A stretch of 64,000 nt of DNA from Longimicrobium terrae (GTDB lineage: Bacteria; Gemmatimonadota; Gemmatimonadetes; Longimicrobiales; Longimicrobiaceae), in NCBI RefSeq assembly GCF_014202995.1, contig NZ_JACHIA010000002.1, positions 448,645-512,644 on the forward strand, given 5' to 3'. This document shows positions 44,851 to 53,812 of this stretch, in pieces. Position numbers and translations under genes: made by a program. Numbering within the stretch: the stretch's first letter is position 1; each line of letters opens with the position of its first letter. Below the pieces are notes generated by a model, which saw only the letters and a list, made by a program, of their open reading frames with translations, was not told where the DNA came from and ran no database searches.

Positions 44851-45465
44851 ATGGCGGAGAACGATCGCGAGTCGAGAGAATACTCGCTGAAGGAGCGTGA
44901 GTACCGGGGTGAAGATGGACAGATTCACCACCATACCAACGCCTACATGCAGCGCCAGGAAGAAGAAGGCGGCCGCGAACGGTCCGGCGAATCGTCCGGC
45001 GGACGCGGCTCCAGCCGCGAGTCGTCCAGCCGCGAAGGCTCGAAGAGCGAGTCATCCAGCCGCGAAGGCTCCAAGGGCGCGTCGTCCAGCCGGGGCGGGT
45101 CCAGCCGGCAGAGCGCGGGCGCATCGCGCGGCGGGTCGGGCGAAGGCGGCTCGGAGCGCGAAAGCCAGTCGCGCGGCGGCAGCCGTTCGCGCGGGGAAAG
45201 CGGCTCGCGCAGCCAGTCCAAGTCCCGCGGCGAAAGCAAGTCCCGCGGCCGCTCCGGCGGCGAGGGCGAGGATGAGGGTTCGCCGCGCGACTCCGGCTAC
45301 ACCGCGCTGGTAACCGCCGTGGCCGTCGGCATCACCGCCATCACGGCGGCGGCGGTCATGTCCGCGTTCCGCGCGCGCCGCGGCGGCGGCGACGCGGCCG
45401 AGGTGGAGCCCGGGCAGACCGGCTACACCGGCCGCGACGACAGCAACCGCGGCTCGGCGTACTGA
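44851..45465 (+). CDS. Ser/Arg/Gly-rich low-complexity protein with C-terminal membrane anchor
   Basis: The 204-residue protein starts at ATG 44851 behind GGAGAG. After a short charged start (ESREYSLKEREYRGEDGQIHHH) comes a tract of about 100 residues dominated by Ser, Arg, Glu and Gly with recurring SSREGSK and SRGESKSRG units, which resembles RS repeats and should be disordered. Near residue 155 a single membrane segment (YTALVTAVAVGITAITAAAVM) is followed by a short Arg/Gly-rich tail. No family was recognised. A terminator follows. Codon use and the ribosome site support expression; function is unknown. Confidence 0.65.
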   Translation: MAENDRESREYSLKEREYRGEDGQIHHHTNAYMQRQEEEGGRERSGESSGGRGSSRESSSREGSKSESSSREGSKGASSSRGGSSRQSAGASRGGSGEGGSERESQSRGGSRSRGESGSRSQSKSRGESKSRGRSGGEGEDEGSPRDSGYTALVTAVAVGITAITAAAVMSAFRARRGGGDAAEVEPGQTGYTGRDDSNRGSAY

Positions 45466-45487
45466 TCGCGGCGCGTCCGCGATGCGG

Positions 45488-45524
45488 AACGGCCCGGCAT
45501 CCTCGCGAGGGTGCCGGGCCGTTT
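45488..45524 (+). terminator. Terminator of the Ser/Arg-rich gene
   Basis: AACGGCCCGGCA (45488-45499) pairs perfectly with TGCCGGGCCGTT (45512-45523), then TTACTTCC. It lies between two convergent genes and could also act on the minus strand. Confidence 0.8.
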
Positions 45525-45547
45525 ACTTCCATCCATCAACCCGCGGT

Positions 45548-46498
45548 TCAGCGGGCTTCCAGCGCCTCGCGGTCCCACCGGGCCAGCGACGCGCCTCCTT
45601 CGTACGTGGTCCGCAGAAACTCCAGAATGGCGCCGTCCGGGTCCTCCGCCGTGCGCACGGCGGGGTAGGGGAGGATGAACTCGCGCATCCCCGTGTCGTA
45701 GTACGCCGCCGCGGGCCCCACCTTCACGTCCGCGTATCCCTGCGGCTCCGGGTACATGTACGCGTAGAAGGCGGGATCGCGCACGGCGCCCCCGCCCGGC
45801 CACCATCCCGCGCTGCTCACCTCGTGCGAGTACGCCTCGCGCGTGACCCAGTCCGCCAGGTTCGGCACGCCGCCGGGGTGCGGGGGCGCCGCGCGGCCGC
45901 TGAAGCGCGTCACCGCCAGGTCAAAGCTGCCCCAGAAGAAGTGCACCGGGCTGCACTTGCCGACGAACCCGCACCGGAAGGCGTTCAGTACGCGGTCCGC
46001 CTGCAGCAGCGCCCGCCAGAAGCGCTGTGCGTATTCCGCGTCGTACGCGGCGTGTTCCGTATCCTTCTCGAACGGAATGGGGTTCAGCACCTCCACCGGC
46101 ATCGTCCAGACCGGCGCGTGGATGCCCAGCGAGCGCAGCAGGTCCATCACGTCTTCATGGAAGCGCGCCACCGTCATGGGGCGCAGCGCCAGCATGCGCG
46201 CCCCGCCCAGACTGTCCAGAATGCGCAGCCGGTGATCCACGAAGTCGAAGTCGATCTGAAAGGTGCGCGTGCCGTACGGAATGGAGCCCGTCGTCAACCC
46301 GCGCGGGTTCACGTACAGCGGCGTGTTCCACCAGTGGTTCACGCGCGGCGTGAGCGCCATCCTCACCTTTCCCACCACCTGCGTCCACATGTGCAGCGTG
46401 TCGCGGGTGTCCTCCCACGCGTCCAGCGGCAACGCGGGCCAGGCCTCGCGCTCCACGGGCTCGGCGTGCGTCATGGCGGATTCGGTGTGCGTCATCAT
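45548..46498 (-). CDS. DUF5996-family protein
   Basis: The 316-residue protein matches DUF5996: WPALPLDAWEDTRDTLHMWTQ, the HWWNTPLYVNPRGLTTGSIP block, SPVHFFWGSFDLAVTRFSGR, and SHEVSSAGWWPGGG near residue 230. The conserved His and aromatic residues suggest an enzyme, but no reaction is established. Start 46498 (two adjacent Met codons) is chosen by family length. It follows the small membrane protein gene by 26 bases on the same strand. Confidence 0.85.
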   Translation of the reverse strand: MMTHTESAMTHAEPVEREAWPALPLDAWEDTRDTLHMWTQVVGKVRMALTPRVNHWWNTPLYVNPRGLTTGSIPYGTRTFQIDFDFVDHRLRILDSLGGARMLALRPMTVARFHEDVMDLLRSLGIHAPVWTMPVEVLNPIPFEKDTEHAAYDAEYAQRFWRALLQADRVLNAFRCGFVGKCSPVHFFWGSFDLAVTRFSGRAAPPHPGGVPNLADWVTREAYSHEVSSAGWWPGGGAVRDPAFYAYMYPEPQGYADVKVGPAAAYYDTGMREFILPYPAVRTAEDPDGAILEFLRTTYEGGASLARWDREALEAR

Positions 46499-46524
46499 GC
46501 GCTCGGTGGAGGGGGAGAACGGCG

Positions 46525-46911
46525 TCAGTGGCTGCGCAGCGACCGGGCGACCACGCCCAGGCCGGCCGCCAGCAGCCCCAGCATCATCAGCGTCGCGAAC
46601 AGGCTCGTCGGGCGAAAGTAGATCTGCAGGTTGGCGATGATCCCGAACAGGATGATCGCCGCGCCGATGATCACCAGCATCCACCCCGCGAAGGAGCGCC
46701 CGTTGAAGAACAGCAGGGCGATTCCCGCCAGCAGCGGAATGAGCGTAAGGCCGAAGGTGTTGTCGCCGAAGTAGTTCCAGTACCCGCTCGTCACCGTGAC
46801 GCGCGTGGTGAGCAGGTACGCGCCCACCGCCGTCATCGCCGTGCCGATCACGAATTCCAGCATGCCGCCGGGGGTGCCGCCCGCGCCGCGCTCGGTGCCG
46901 CTGTCTGCCAC
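46525..46911 (-). CDS. Small four-helix membrane protein
   Basis: The 128-residue protein has four predicted membrane segments (about residues 18-38, 55-75, 78-98 and 105-125), including TLIPLLAGIALLFF and MLVIIGAAIILFGIIANLQIYF. A GTG start at 46911 with GGAG nine bases upstream is preferred; ATG 46863 lacks a ribosome site. No family was recognised. It is cotranscribed with the DUF5996 gene. Confidence 0.65.
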   Translation of the reverse strand: MADSGTERGAGGTPGGMLEFVIGTAMTAVGAYLLTTRVTVTSGYWNYFGDNTFGLTLIPLLAGIALLFFNGRSFAGWMLVIIGAAIILFGIIANLQIYFRPTSLFATLMMLGLLAAGLGVVARSLRSH

Positions 46912-47195
46912 GTGGGGAAACTCCGGGATGGGAAGGGGGGAGAGGAACGGCGGGAGCCCAACGATACCGTCACCGAAGCGGCCGAACAAGCGCCCCGGCC
47001 GGTGCGGCGGCGGCCCCGCGAGCGCTCCATCGTGCGGAGATTGGCGGGTGAGGAGGTGATTTGACATCCGGATTCCGCCTCGCGAGCTTTGTACATCCCG
47101 CGGGGAAAACATCTGCACCGAATCCGTCCGTCTCCCGGCCTCCGGCCGCGCGCCCGTCGTAGCGGCGCATCCGTCCATCGACCATCATCACCGAA

Positions 47196-48212
47196 ATGAA
47201 GCTCCGTTCCCTGTTCGCGCTCGCCCTGCTTTCCCTGGGCGCGTGCTCCGCGTCGTCCGGCCCCAACTCCTCGCCCGGCTCGGCGAGCGACGCCCTGCGC
47301 GGCGCTGAAATCCGCGCCAGCGGCGCCGCCGACCTGTACGCCGCCGTCGCGGCGCTGCGTCCCTCGTGGCTGTACTACGCGGTGGATTCCGTGGGCGCCC
47401 CCGCAGAAGGCAGCGTCCTGGTGTTCGTAGATGGACGGCGCGCGGGCGACCTTCGCTCGCTGCGCGGAATGAACACGGCGGAGATTGAAACGGTGCGCCT
47501 GCGCAGCGCCGCCCACGTCCGCGAAAGCACCATCGGCCTCAACGACGCGCCGGTGACGGCCGGGCTGTACATCAGCCGGGTCGTGGCGGCGAACCGTCCC
47601 ACCCGCCCGGCCGGAGCCGGAGCGGGCGTGTCGCTCAACGTGGGACTCGCGGCCGCCGGCAAGCCCGCGGATCAGGCCTTCGACGCGCTGGCCGACGCCG
47701 GATACGACTCCTTCAAGGAATCCGAGGAGTACTTTCCCGCCCGCAACCGCAATCCCGGGTTGATGGTGCAGGGCGGCGCCTGGATGGGAATCACCGGCCC
47801 GCTGCGGGCGGACGTGCACCTGATCCGCATCTTTCCGTCGGATGTAAAGGCGTTCAGCAGCCGCGAGGGAGACGCGGTCGGCGAGGTCGCCAGCATCGAG
47901 GGCGACGTGATGCTCACCTACGTGGCGCGCGCGGCGGGCTTTGACCTGAGCCTGGGGCTGGGCCCGGCGGTGCGCCGCGTGGAGGGCTCGTGGCGGTCGC
48001 AGGATCCCACCCTGGTCGACAGGACCACGACCGGTTTCGGGGGCGCGGCGGCGGCCACGGCCAGCGTGCGCACCGGCACCCGAACGCTGGTGCAGGTGCA
48101 GGCCATGGCGCGCCGGTACGCGCCGCAGGAGTTCGCCGAGCAGTTCGGCGGGCTGGAGATGAAGGGCACGACGTTCACCGTGACCCTCGGGGCCGGATAC
48201 GAACTGCGCTGA
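47196..48212 (+). CDS. Secreted lipoprotein of unknown function
   Basis: The 338-residue protein begins MKLRSLFALALLSLGAC, a lipoprotein signal with lipobox LGAC. Residues 45-130 contain a TonB-plug-like stretch (VLVFVDGRRAGDLRSLRGMNTAEIETVRLRSA), as seen in small plug-like domains of Gemmatimonadota proteins. The C-terminal 170 residues alternate as beta strands (AATASVRTGTRTLVQVQAMAR, FTVTLGAGYELR), resembling a small outer-membrane barrel. Function is unknown. A perfect terminator follows. Confidence 0.7.
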   Translation: MKLRSLFALALLSLGACSASSGPNSSPGSASDALRGAEIRASGAADLYAAVAALRPSWLYYAVDSVGAPAEGSVLVFVDGRRAGDLRSLRGMNTAEIETVRLRSAAHVRESTIGLNDAPVTAGLYISRVVAANRPTRPAGAGAGVSLNVGLAAAGKPADQAFDALADAGYDSFKESEEYFPARNRNPGLMVQGGAWMGITGPLRADVHLIRIFPSDVKAFSSREGDAVGEVASIEGDVMLTYVARAAGFDLSLGLGPAVRRVEGSWRSQDPTLVDRTTTGFGGAAAATASVRTGTRTLVQVQAMARRYAPQEFAEQFGGLEMKGTTFTVTLGAGYELR

Positions 48213-48247
48213 CTGCAGGCGGTTCGTTCGGCTCCACAGCGACAGAA

Positions 48248-48284
48248 GGGCCCCGGCGGACAATCCGCCGGGGCCCTCTTTTTG
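48248..48284 (+). terminator. Strong rho-independent terminator
   Basis: GGGCCCCGGCGGA (48248-48260) pairs perfectly with TCCGCCGGGGCCC (48264-48276) around CAA, followed by TCTTTTTG. Confidence 0.92.
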
Positions 48285-48349
48285 TCATCGACCCCGAACG
48301 AGGGGTGGCAGCGACAGGGTAGTTCCCGTCGCCCGCCGGACGGTCCGCC

Positions 48350-50353
48350 CTACGCGCGCAGGAGCTGGCGGACGACGCGGGTGAGGGCGAGCGGCATCTG
48401 GTCCGGCTGGCGCAGGATCACGTGCCCCGCCGCGCCAAAGATGCGCGGCAGATACGACGCACCTTTCCGGTCGATGGTGAGGCAGAACGGCACGATCCCC
48501 AGCTGCCTCGCCTCGGCGATGGCCTGACGCGCGTCTTCGACGGCAAAGGTGTCCTTGTAGTGATCGTCGTCGTTCGGCCGCCCGTCGGAGACGATGAGCA
48601 GCAGCTGGTGGCTGGTGCCCTGCCGGGCGAGCTGCGCGCTGGCGTGGCGGACGGCCGCGCCCATCCGCGTGAACGCCTCCGGCTCCAGCGCCGCGATCCG
48701 CCGCCGCACCGTTTCGCCGTTGCGCTCGCCAAAGTCCTTGAGCGTGCGGATGCGGACGTTGCGGGCCGTCTTGCTGCTGAACGTCTGGATGGCGTAGCGG
48801 TCGCCCAGCGCGTCGAATGCCTCGCTGGCCAGCAGAATCGTCAGCTTCTCCAGGTCGATGATGCGGTGCGCGCCCAGGCGCTCCGTGGTGCTGCCGCTCA
48901 CGTCCACCAGCAGCAGGATGGACAGTTCCCGCCGCGCGGGGCGCACGGCCATGTACATCCTGTCGTCCGGCGCGTGCCCCGTGCGCCGGTCCACCAGGGC
49001 GCGCACGCAGGCGGCCAGGTCCAGCTCGTCGCCATCCTTTTGCGCCGTCAGCCGGATGCGGCGCGCGCGAAGCCGCTCGAACTCCACGCGCAGCCGGCGC
49101 ACCACGGGCGCCTGCCAGGCCAGCACGCGCTCCGCCCACTCCGCGTCGCCCAGTTCCGCCTCGTGCGGGCGGACGGTGGCGCCGGGGCGCGTGTACATCC
49201 CCAGCTCGCAGTCCCACTCGGGATAGTCGATCCCGCGCGCCGAGCGCGTACCGGCGTCCGCCACGGCCGCGCCGGAAGCCGCCACCGCCGGAGCGGCTTC
49301 CACCTCCGGCGCGTCGGTCGCGGGCGCGGCGGCCCCGGCGTCCAGCCCCTTGCCGAAATCCTCGTCGTCGCCGCTGGATCGCGGGGCGCCGTCGCGCGCG
49401 CCTCCGCCAGCCGGTTTCGCGGGCTGCGCGGGACTTGCCGGTGCGGGGCCCTTCTGCGCGTTGGGGCCGGGCTTTCCCTTGCGCTCTTCCGTGGCGGCGG
49501 CCGGATCGGCGTCCATCATCATCATCGGCGCCTTGCGGCCCAGATTGGGCGCATCGTGCGCGGCAAGCGGCGGCGGCTCCTGCGACTCCTGCTCGCGGCG
49601 GGCGGATGATTTGCCGCCACCGGTGGTCAGAGGCGCGGTCCCCCAGGCCTCCACGTCCGGAACGCCCCGGTAGCGTCCCCGCGCCTCCAGTCTGGCCGCG
49701 TGTTCCCGCGCCCAGGCCAGCGACGCGGCGGGATCGGCGCCATCCGGAAGCTCCGCCCCGGCCGCCCCCGGCTCCGTGGCGAGCGCGGCGCGCAGCAGCG
49801 ACTCCACCTCGCGCTCCGCCTCCGTCATCCCCTCCACCGGCGGCCGGGCGGCCAGCGCGGACACCCGCGCATCCACCAGCGCGCCGCGCAGCCCCGGCGC
49901 GCGCCGCACGATCTCCGCGTCCACCGCCGCGCTTTCCGCCAGCAGGTACAGGTCGCGCTCCAGCCGCGTGGCGCCCGCGGGCAGGTGCGCCAGCGTGCCG
50001 CGGGTAAGGCGCTCCGCCTGCTCCATCGCCAGCACGCGGTAGTGCCGCAGCGTCGCCTCGGCGTCGCCGTCCGTCGCGATGGTGGCGGGAAGCAGAATGC
50101 GCACGCCGTCCGTGGACGACGCCACGCGCGGCGTGCGCAGGTGCGCGGGGGCGCGCAGGATCGTCCGGCGCAGCAGTCCGGGGCCGGGCTCCGCCTTGGC
50201 CGTGGCGACGGGAATCTCCCGCTCGTACAGCGCGGCCAGCAGCAGCTCCAGCCGCCGCCGCACGTCATCCAGGTGAATGGACGGCGGCTCCGGCGCGCGC
50301 CCCACGCTGCGGAGGGCCGCGATGGCGCGTTGGACGAGGGATGCGCGCGGCAC
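48350..50353 (-). CDS. norD: NorD/CbbO-type von Willebrand factor A protein
   Basis: The 667-residue protein starts at GTG 50353, two bases after the norQ-like stop. The last 190 residues form a vWA domain with MIDAS motif LLVDVSGST, then TRMGAAVRHASAQLA and VSDGRPNDDDHYKDT, the signature of NorD/CbbO. A central Pro/Ala-rich, disordered part separates it from the N-terminal helical region. NorD and CbbO work with a NorQ/CbbQ AAA+ partner to mature NO reductase or activate RuBisCO. No norCB or cbbLS genes are in the window, so the target is unknown. Confidence 0.87.
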   Translation of the reverse strand: MPRASLVQRAIAALRSVGRAPEPPSIHLDDVRRRLELLLAALYEREIPVATAKAEPGPGLLRRTILRAPAHLRTPRVASSTDGVRILLPATIATDGDAEATLRHYRVLAMEQAERLTRGTLAHLPAGATRLERDLYLLAESAAVDAEIVRRAPGLRGALVDARVSALAARPPVEGMTEAEREVESLLRAALATEPGAAGAELPDGADPAASLAWAREHAARLEARGRYRGVPDVEAWGTAPLTTGGGKSSARREQESQEPPPLAAHDAPNLGRKAPMMMMDADPAAATEERKGKPGPNAQKGPAPASPAQPAKPAGGGARDGAPRSSGDDEDFGKGLDAGAAAPATDAPEVEAAPAVAASGAAVADAGTRSARGIDYPEWDCELGMYTRPGATVRPHEAELGDAEWAERVLAWQAPVVRRLRVEFERLRARRIRLTAQKDGDELDLAACVRALVDRRTGHAPDDRMYMAVRPARRELSILLLVDVSGSTTERLGAHRIIDLEKLTILLASEAFDALGDRYAIQTFSSKTARNVRIRTLKDFGERNGETVRRRIAALEPEAFTRMGAAVRHASAQLARQGTSHQLLLIVSDGRPNDDDHYKDTFAVEDARQAIAEARQLGIVPFCLTIDRKGASYLPRIFGAAGHVILRQPDQMPLALTRVVRQLLRA

Positions 50354-50355
50354 GG

Positions 50356-51198
50356 CTACAGCGTCGCGCTGATCAGGTCCGAAATGGCGGCCAGCAGGTC
50401 CGGATCGTCCGTCAGCGGATTGACCAGCGCCACCCGGCACGCCTGCGCCGCCGGAATTCCCCGCGCCATCAGCCGCGCGGTGCTGACCAGGAGGCGCGTG
50501 CTGGGCGCCTCCGCCAGACCCTGGTCGCGCAGTGCGCGGATGCGGCCGGAAAGGCGAACCAGCGACGTCGCCGCCGCGCGGTCCACGCCGCCCTCGTGCA
50601 TCACGATGTCCGCCTCGCGCGCCGCGTCGGGAAAGTCGAACTCCAGGGCCACGAACCGCTGCCGCGTGCTGGGTTTGAGGTCCTTGAGCGCGTGCTGGTA
50701 GCCGGGGTTGTAGCTGATGACGAGCTGAAATCCCGGCGCGGCCTCCACCAGTTCTCCCGTCTTGTCGATGGGGAGCAGCCGCCGGTCGTCCGTCAGCGGA
50801 TGCAGCACCACGATGGTGTCCTGCCGCGCCTCCACGACCTCGTCCAGGTAGCAGATGGCGCCCATGCGCGCGGCCACGGTCAGCGGCCCGTCGCTCCACA
50901 CCGTTTCGCCGCCGCGGATCAGGTAGCGGCCGGTGAGGTCGCTGGCGGAAAGGTCGTCGTGGCAGGCGATGGTGACGAGCGGCCGGTTCAGCCGCCATGC
51001 CATGTGCTCCACGAAGCGCGTCTTGCCGCACCCCGTGGGCCCCTTGAGCATCACCGGCAGCCCCGCCGCGTGCGCGGTGCCGAACACCTCTACCTCGTTG
51101 CCGGACGCCACGTAGTACGGCTCCGCGCCGCCGGGATGCCGCACGCCGTCAAAGGCGCCACGGGCTGCGGACACCGGCTGGGATTGAAGATCGGTCAT
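50356..51198 (-). CDS. norQ: NorQ/CbbQ-family MoxR AAA+ ATPase
   Basis: The 280-residue AAA+ protein has Walker A KGPTGCGKTRFVEHMAW near residue 52, SDLTGRYLIRGGETVW, Walker B AICYLDEVVEA near 112 and the sensor stretch FQLVISYNPGYQ. The C-terminal winged region (TRLLVSTARLMARGI) is typical of CbbQ/NirQ/NorQ. It is transcribed first in a pair with the vWA gene; together such proteins act as a remodelling machine on a metalloenzyme. Confidence 0.93.
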   Translation of the reverse strand: MTDLQSQPVSAARGAFDGVRHPGGAEPYYVASGNEVEVFGTAHAAGLPVMLKGPTGCGKTRFVEHMAWRLNRPLVTIACHDDLSASDLTGRYLIRGGETVWSDGPLTVAARMGAICYLDEVVEARQDTIVVLHPLTDDRRLLPIDKTGELVEAAPGFQLVISYNPGYQHALKDLKPSTRQRFVALEFDFPDAAREADIVMHEGGVDRAAATSLVRLSGRIRALRDQGLAEAPSTRLLVSTARLMARGIPAAQACRVALVNPLTDDPDLLAAISDLISATL

Positions 51199-51271
51199 GG
51201 GATGATGGATGGACGGCGGTCAGCGGATGAACCCGGCCATGGCCGGAAGTGGTTGATGGAGGCGGATGAAC

Positions 51272-52069
51272 TCACGCGCGGATGCTGGCGCGGGCCTCGT
51301 CACACTCCTCGCAGTTCGCGTCAGGCGCGTGCAGAAAGACCAGCGGATCGCCGGCCAGCCGTTCCGTCGCCACGCGGACGATGTCGCGCGACCGGATGAG
51401 CCGGCCCACGCCGTTCGCCACGGGCCCCTCGGTCTGCATGCCGGCCTCGCGCAGCCACCCGTCCGCGAGGTCGAAGCCTTGGCAGCAGTGGTCGTTTTCG
51501 CCATACGGGATCTGGACCGGCCCTCCGTCGCGCCAGACGGTGATGTGCTTGGGAAGGCGATACGGCACGTCCGCGATCAGTTCCGCCAGGTGCAGCGTCG
51601 TGTCCGCGTCGTGGTTCACGCCCAGCAGCAGCACCTGCCCGTCCAGATCGTGGACGCGCCCCACGGGACTGTCGGGGACGTGCGGCGGCAGCGGAAGGGG
51701 CGTGTCCGTCACCCGCCGCGCGTGCGGGCCGATGGCGGCAAAGGCGAACGGATGGTCGCTGCGGACGATGCCGGGCAGCTGGCGGAACGTCTCCGCGACG
51801 ACGCCCAGGTCGTCGGATGCCGGCGTCGCGGCGGGATCGAACGGCTCCTCGTCGCTCCCCGTCCACGACGGCATCACCAGCGTTCCGCGCGGCCCGATCG
51901 CCATCCGCAATGCGTCGATCAACCCGCCCGGCCCGCCGTGGATGGGCCGCAGCGCGCGGAACGCCGTGTGGACGAGGAGGACGCCGCCTTCCTTCACGCC
52001 GAGCGCGCGGAGCTGATCCGCGACCTCCTCGCGACTCCATTCCCGCCGTGGATGATGCTCGTCCGTCAT
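51272..52069 (-). CDS. AAC(3)-family aminoglycoside N3-acetyltransferase-like protein
   Basis: The 265-residue protein matches the antibiotic N-acetyltransferase AAC(3) family: GVLLVHTAFRALRPIHGGPGG, GTLVMPSWTGSDEEPFDP, PGIVRSDHPFAFAAIGPHA, VLLLGVNHDADTTLHLAE and the catalytic-site DHCCQGFD. Known members acetylate aminoglycosides with acetyl-CoA, but many chromosomal members have no proven drug substrate. A CCGGAG site precedes ATG 52069. It lies between the norQ-like gene and a flavin reductase gene with no mobile-element signs, so it looks resident. Confidence 0.88.
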   Translation of the reverse strand: MTDEHHPRREWSREEVADQLRALGVKEGGVLLVHTAFRALRPIHGGPGGLIDALRMAIGPRGTLVMPSWTGSDEEPFDPAATPASDDLGVVAETFRQLPGIVRSDHPFAFAAIGPHARRVTDTPLPLPPHVPDSPVGRVHDLDGQVLLLGVNHDADTTLHLAELIADVPYRLPKHITVWRDGGPVQIPYGENDHCCQGFDLADGWLREAGMQTEGPVANGVGRLIRSRDIVRVATERLAGDPLVFLHAPDANCEECDEARASIRA

Positions 52070-52107
52070 CTCTTCCGCTCCGGAGGTTGTGCGCCAGCCG
52101 ATCGTTT

Positions 52108-52734
52108 TCAGCCGCGGGGCGGGCGGTCCACGGCGGGGCGGGCGAGGGCGGGAGTTTCGCCGATCAGCGAGTACAGATCGCCCCACAGCCGCGCGACGGG
52201 CCGCAGCGCCTGCGTATCCGCGAACAGAGTGCCGGGGATGAGGGGCACCTCATCCGCCAGCCGCACGCACGTCACTTCGCCGATCACCAGCGTGTTGGGC
52301 GATCCGTCCAGCTCCACGATCTGCGACACGCGGCATTCGAGGACCGCCGGGCAGTCCGCCACGTACGGCGCCGAGATGGTCTGCGCCTCGGCCGATTCCA
52401 GCTCCGCGCGATCGAACTCGTCCACCTCCGGACCCCACTCACCCGCGCTCTCGTTCATCGCCGCAAGCTGCGGTTCCGTCGCGACGTTGATGCAGAACAC
52501 GCCCGTTTCGCGGATGTTGCGCAGCGTGTCCTTGTCCACCCCGCCGCGGCTGCCGATGGAAACGGAGACCAGAAACGGAGTCGCGCTGACCGCGCCGAAG
52601 TAGCTGAACGGGGCCAGGTTGCGTGCTCCCGCCTGAGACCGTGTCGAGATCCACGCGACGGGGCGGGGCACCACCAGCGAGGTCAGAAGCTGGTACCGTT
52701 CGCGCGGGGAAAGCGCGGCCGTTTCCCAGATCAT
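52108..52734 (-). CDS. Flavin reductase-like FMN-binding protein
   Basis: The 208-residue protein has the flavin reductase-like split-barrel pattern: RYQLLTSLVVPRPVAWISTR, NLAPFSYFGAVSATPFLVSVSIG, DKDTLRNIRETGVFCIN and IGEVTCVRL. Members bind FMN and reduce it or a linked substrate with NAD(P)H. Its start overlaps the esterase stop by four bases (ATGA), placing it last in a three-gene coupled operon. Confidence 0.9.
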   Translation of the reverse strand: MIWETAALSPRERYQLLTSLVVPRPVAWISTRSQAGARNLAPFSYFGAVSATPFLVSVSIGSRGGVDKDTLRNIRETGVFCINVATEPQLAAMNESAGEWGPEVDEFDRAELESAEAQTISAPYVADCPAVLECRVSQIVELDGSPNTLVIGEVTCVRLADEVPLIPGTLFADTQALRPVARLWGDLYSLIGETPALARPAVDRPPRG

Positions 52735-53387
52735 TCCGCCGCGTCCGCCGAGCGCTCGATCCACGCGCGCAGGTCGCGCGCCTCGTCGGGGCTGATGCCG
52801 TGGCCCATGGCGTAGTCGTGCTCCGTCAGGTCCGCGCCGGCGGCCCGCAGCGCGGCGCGCCCGGCCTGCCCCATGGGGAAGGGGATGGCATCGTCCATCG
52901 TCCCGTGCCCCCAGAAGAAGCGCGTGCCCCGCACGGTTTCCGCCGTCGCCGCGACCGTGGGATGATCGGCCAGAAAGCCGCTCAGGTTTACGGCGAGCGG
53001 CACCGTCCCCGGGTTCCGCAGTGCGTAGGCGATGGACATCGTGCCGCCCTGGCTGAATCCGCCCAGCACGAGCGGACCGGGGATGACGGGAAGCGTCTGC
53101 TTCAGTCCATCCAGAAACTCGCCGAGAAGCTGCTGGGACGCCTCGAAGCTGTCGGGATCGGGACGGGTGCCGCCCATGAAGCGGTACCACGCCCACCCCG
53201 GCCCGTAGCCCCACGCCGAGCCCGCGTGCGGCGCCTCGGGGGTCACGACGATGGAGCCGGGCGCCAGGTGCGGCGCCAGCGAAAGCAGGTCGAAGCGGTC
53301 CGCGCCGCGCCCGTGCAGCAGAACCAGGAGCGGCGCGCCGTCGCTCGCGCCCGGCGGAACGGCGATCTCGTAGCGAAGAACGCTCAC
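52731..53387 (-). CDS. Carboxylesterase/phospholipase-type alpha/beta hydrolase
   Basis: The 218-residue hydrolase has an oxyanion-side LLVLLHGRGADRFDLL, nucleophile elbow GFSQGGTMS near residue 110, the Asp region FWGHGTMDDAIPF and a late His in YAMGHGISPDE, completing the Ser-Asp-His triad of the YpfH/acyl-protein thioesterase group. The start is GTG 53387, overlapping the upstream membrane gene stop (GTGA). Substrate unknown. Confidence 0.9.
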   Translation of the reverse strand: MSVLRYEIAVPPGASDGAPLLVLLHGRGADRFDLLSLAPHLAPGSIVVTPEAPHAGSAWGYGPGWAWYRFMGGTRPDPDSFEASQQLLGEFLDGLKQTLPVIPGPLVLGGFSQGGTMSIAYALRNPGTVPLAVNLSGFLADHPTVAATAETVRGTRFFWGHGTMDDAIPFPMGQAGRAALRAAGADLTEHDYAMGHGISPDEARDLRAWIERSADAAE

Positions 53388-53812
53388 CGCGGGGCCGAGC
53401 GCGCGGAGGGATGGCCGCTGCTGGCAAAGATGCCCGGGCGGATGGACATGATGCCGGCCGCGATCAGCGCCAGGGTGAGGACGACGCCGGCGAGGGCGAT
53501 TCCGTGCGCCTTGTGGTCGTCCGTCTGGCGCTTGGCGTAGCCCGCCATGCCGGTGAACACGCCGACGGCGATGAACATCATGAACATGTGCCCGATCAGG
53601 GCGCCGTACCAGATTCCGGTTATCACCAGGATGATGCCCAGCACGAACTGCAGGTGCAGCAGCCCCATGAACGCCGACGCGGCCCCGCGCGACAGCCCCT
53701 TGTACGGCCGCCGCTGCATGAAGCCCAGCAGCAGCACGACGAGGGCGACCACGCCGGCCAGCAGCACCAGGTAGCGAAGCCCGGAGTGGGCGTGAAAGAG
53801 CATGTTCTGCAT
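53384..53812 (-). CDS. Small four-helix membrane protein, possible cytochrome-like
   Basis: The 142-residue protein has four membrane segments (about 12-32, 48-70, 72-92 and 103-122) and His residues at helix ends (HAHSGLRY, GLLHLQF, ALIGHMF, DDHKAHG), which would suit heme or metal binding; that is an inference only. It is the first gene of the coupled operon with the esterase and flavin reductase. No named family was recognised. Confidence 0.7.
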   Translation of the reverse strand: MQNMLFHAHSGLRYLVLLAGVVALVVLLLGFMQRRPYKGLSRGAASAFMGLLHLQFVLGIILVITGIWYGALIGHMFMMFIAVGVFTGMAGYAKRQTDDHKAHGIALAGVVLTLALIAAGIMSIRPGIFASSGHPSARSAPR

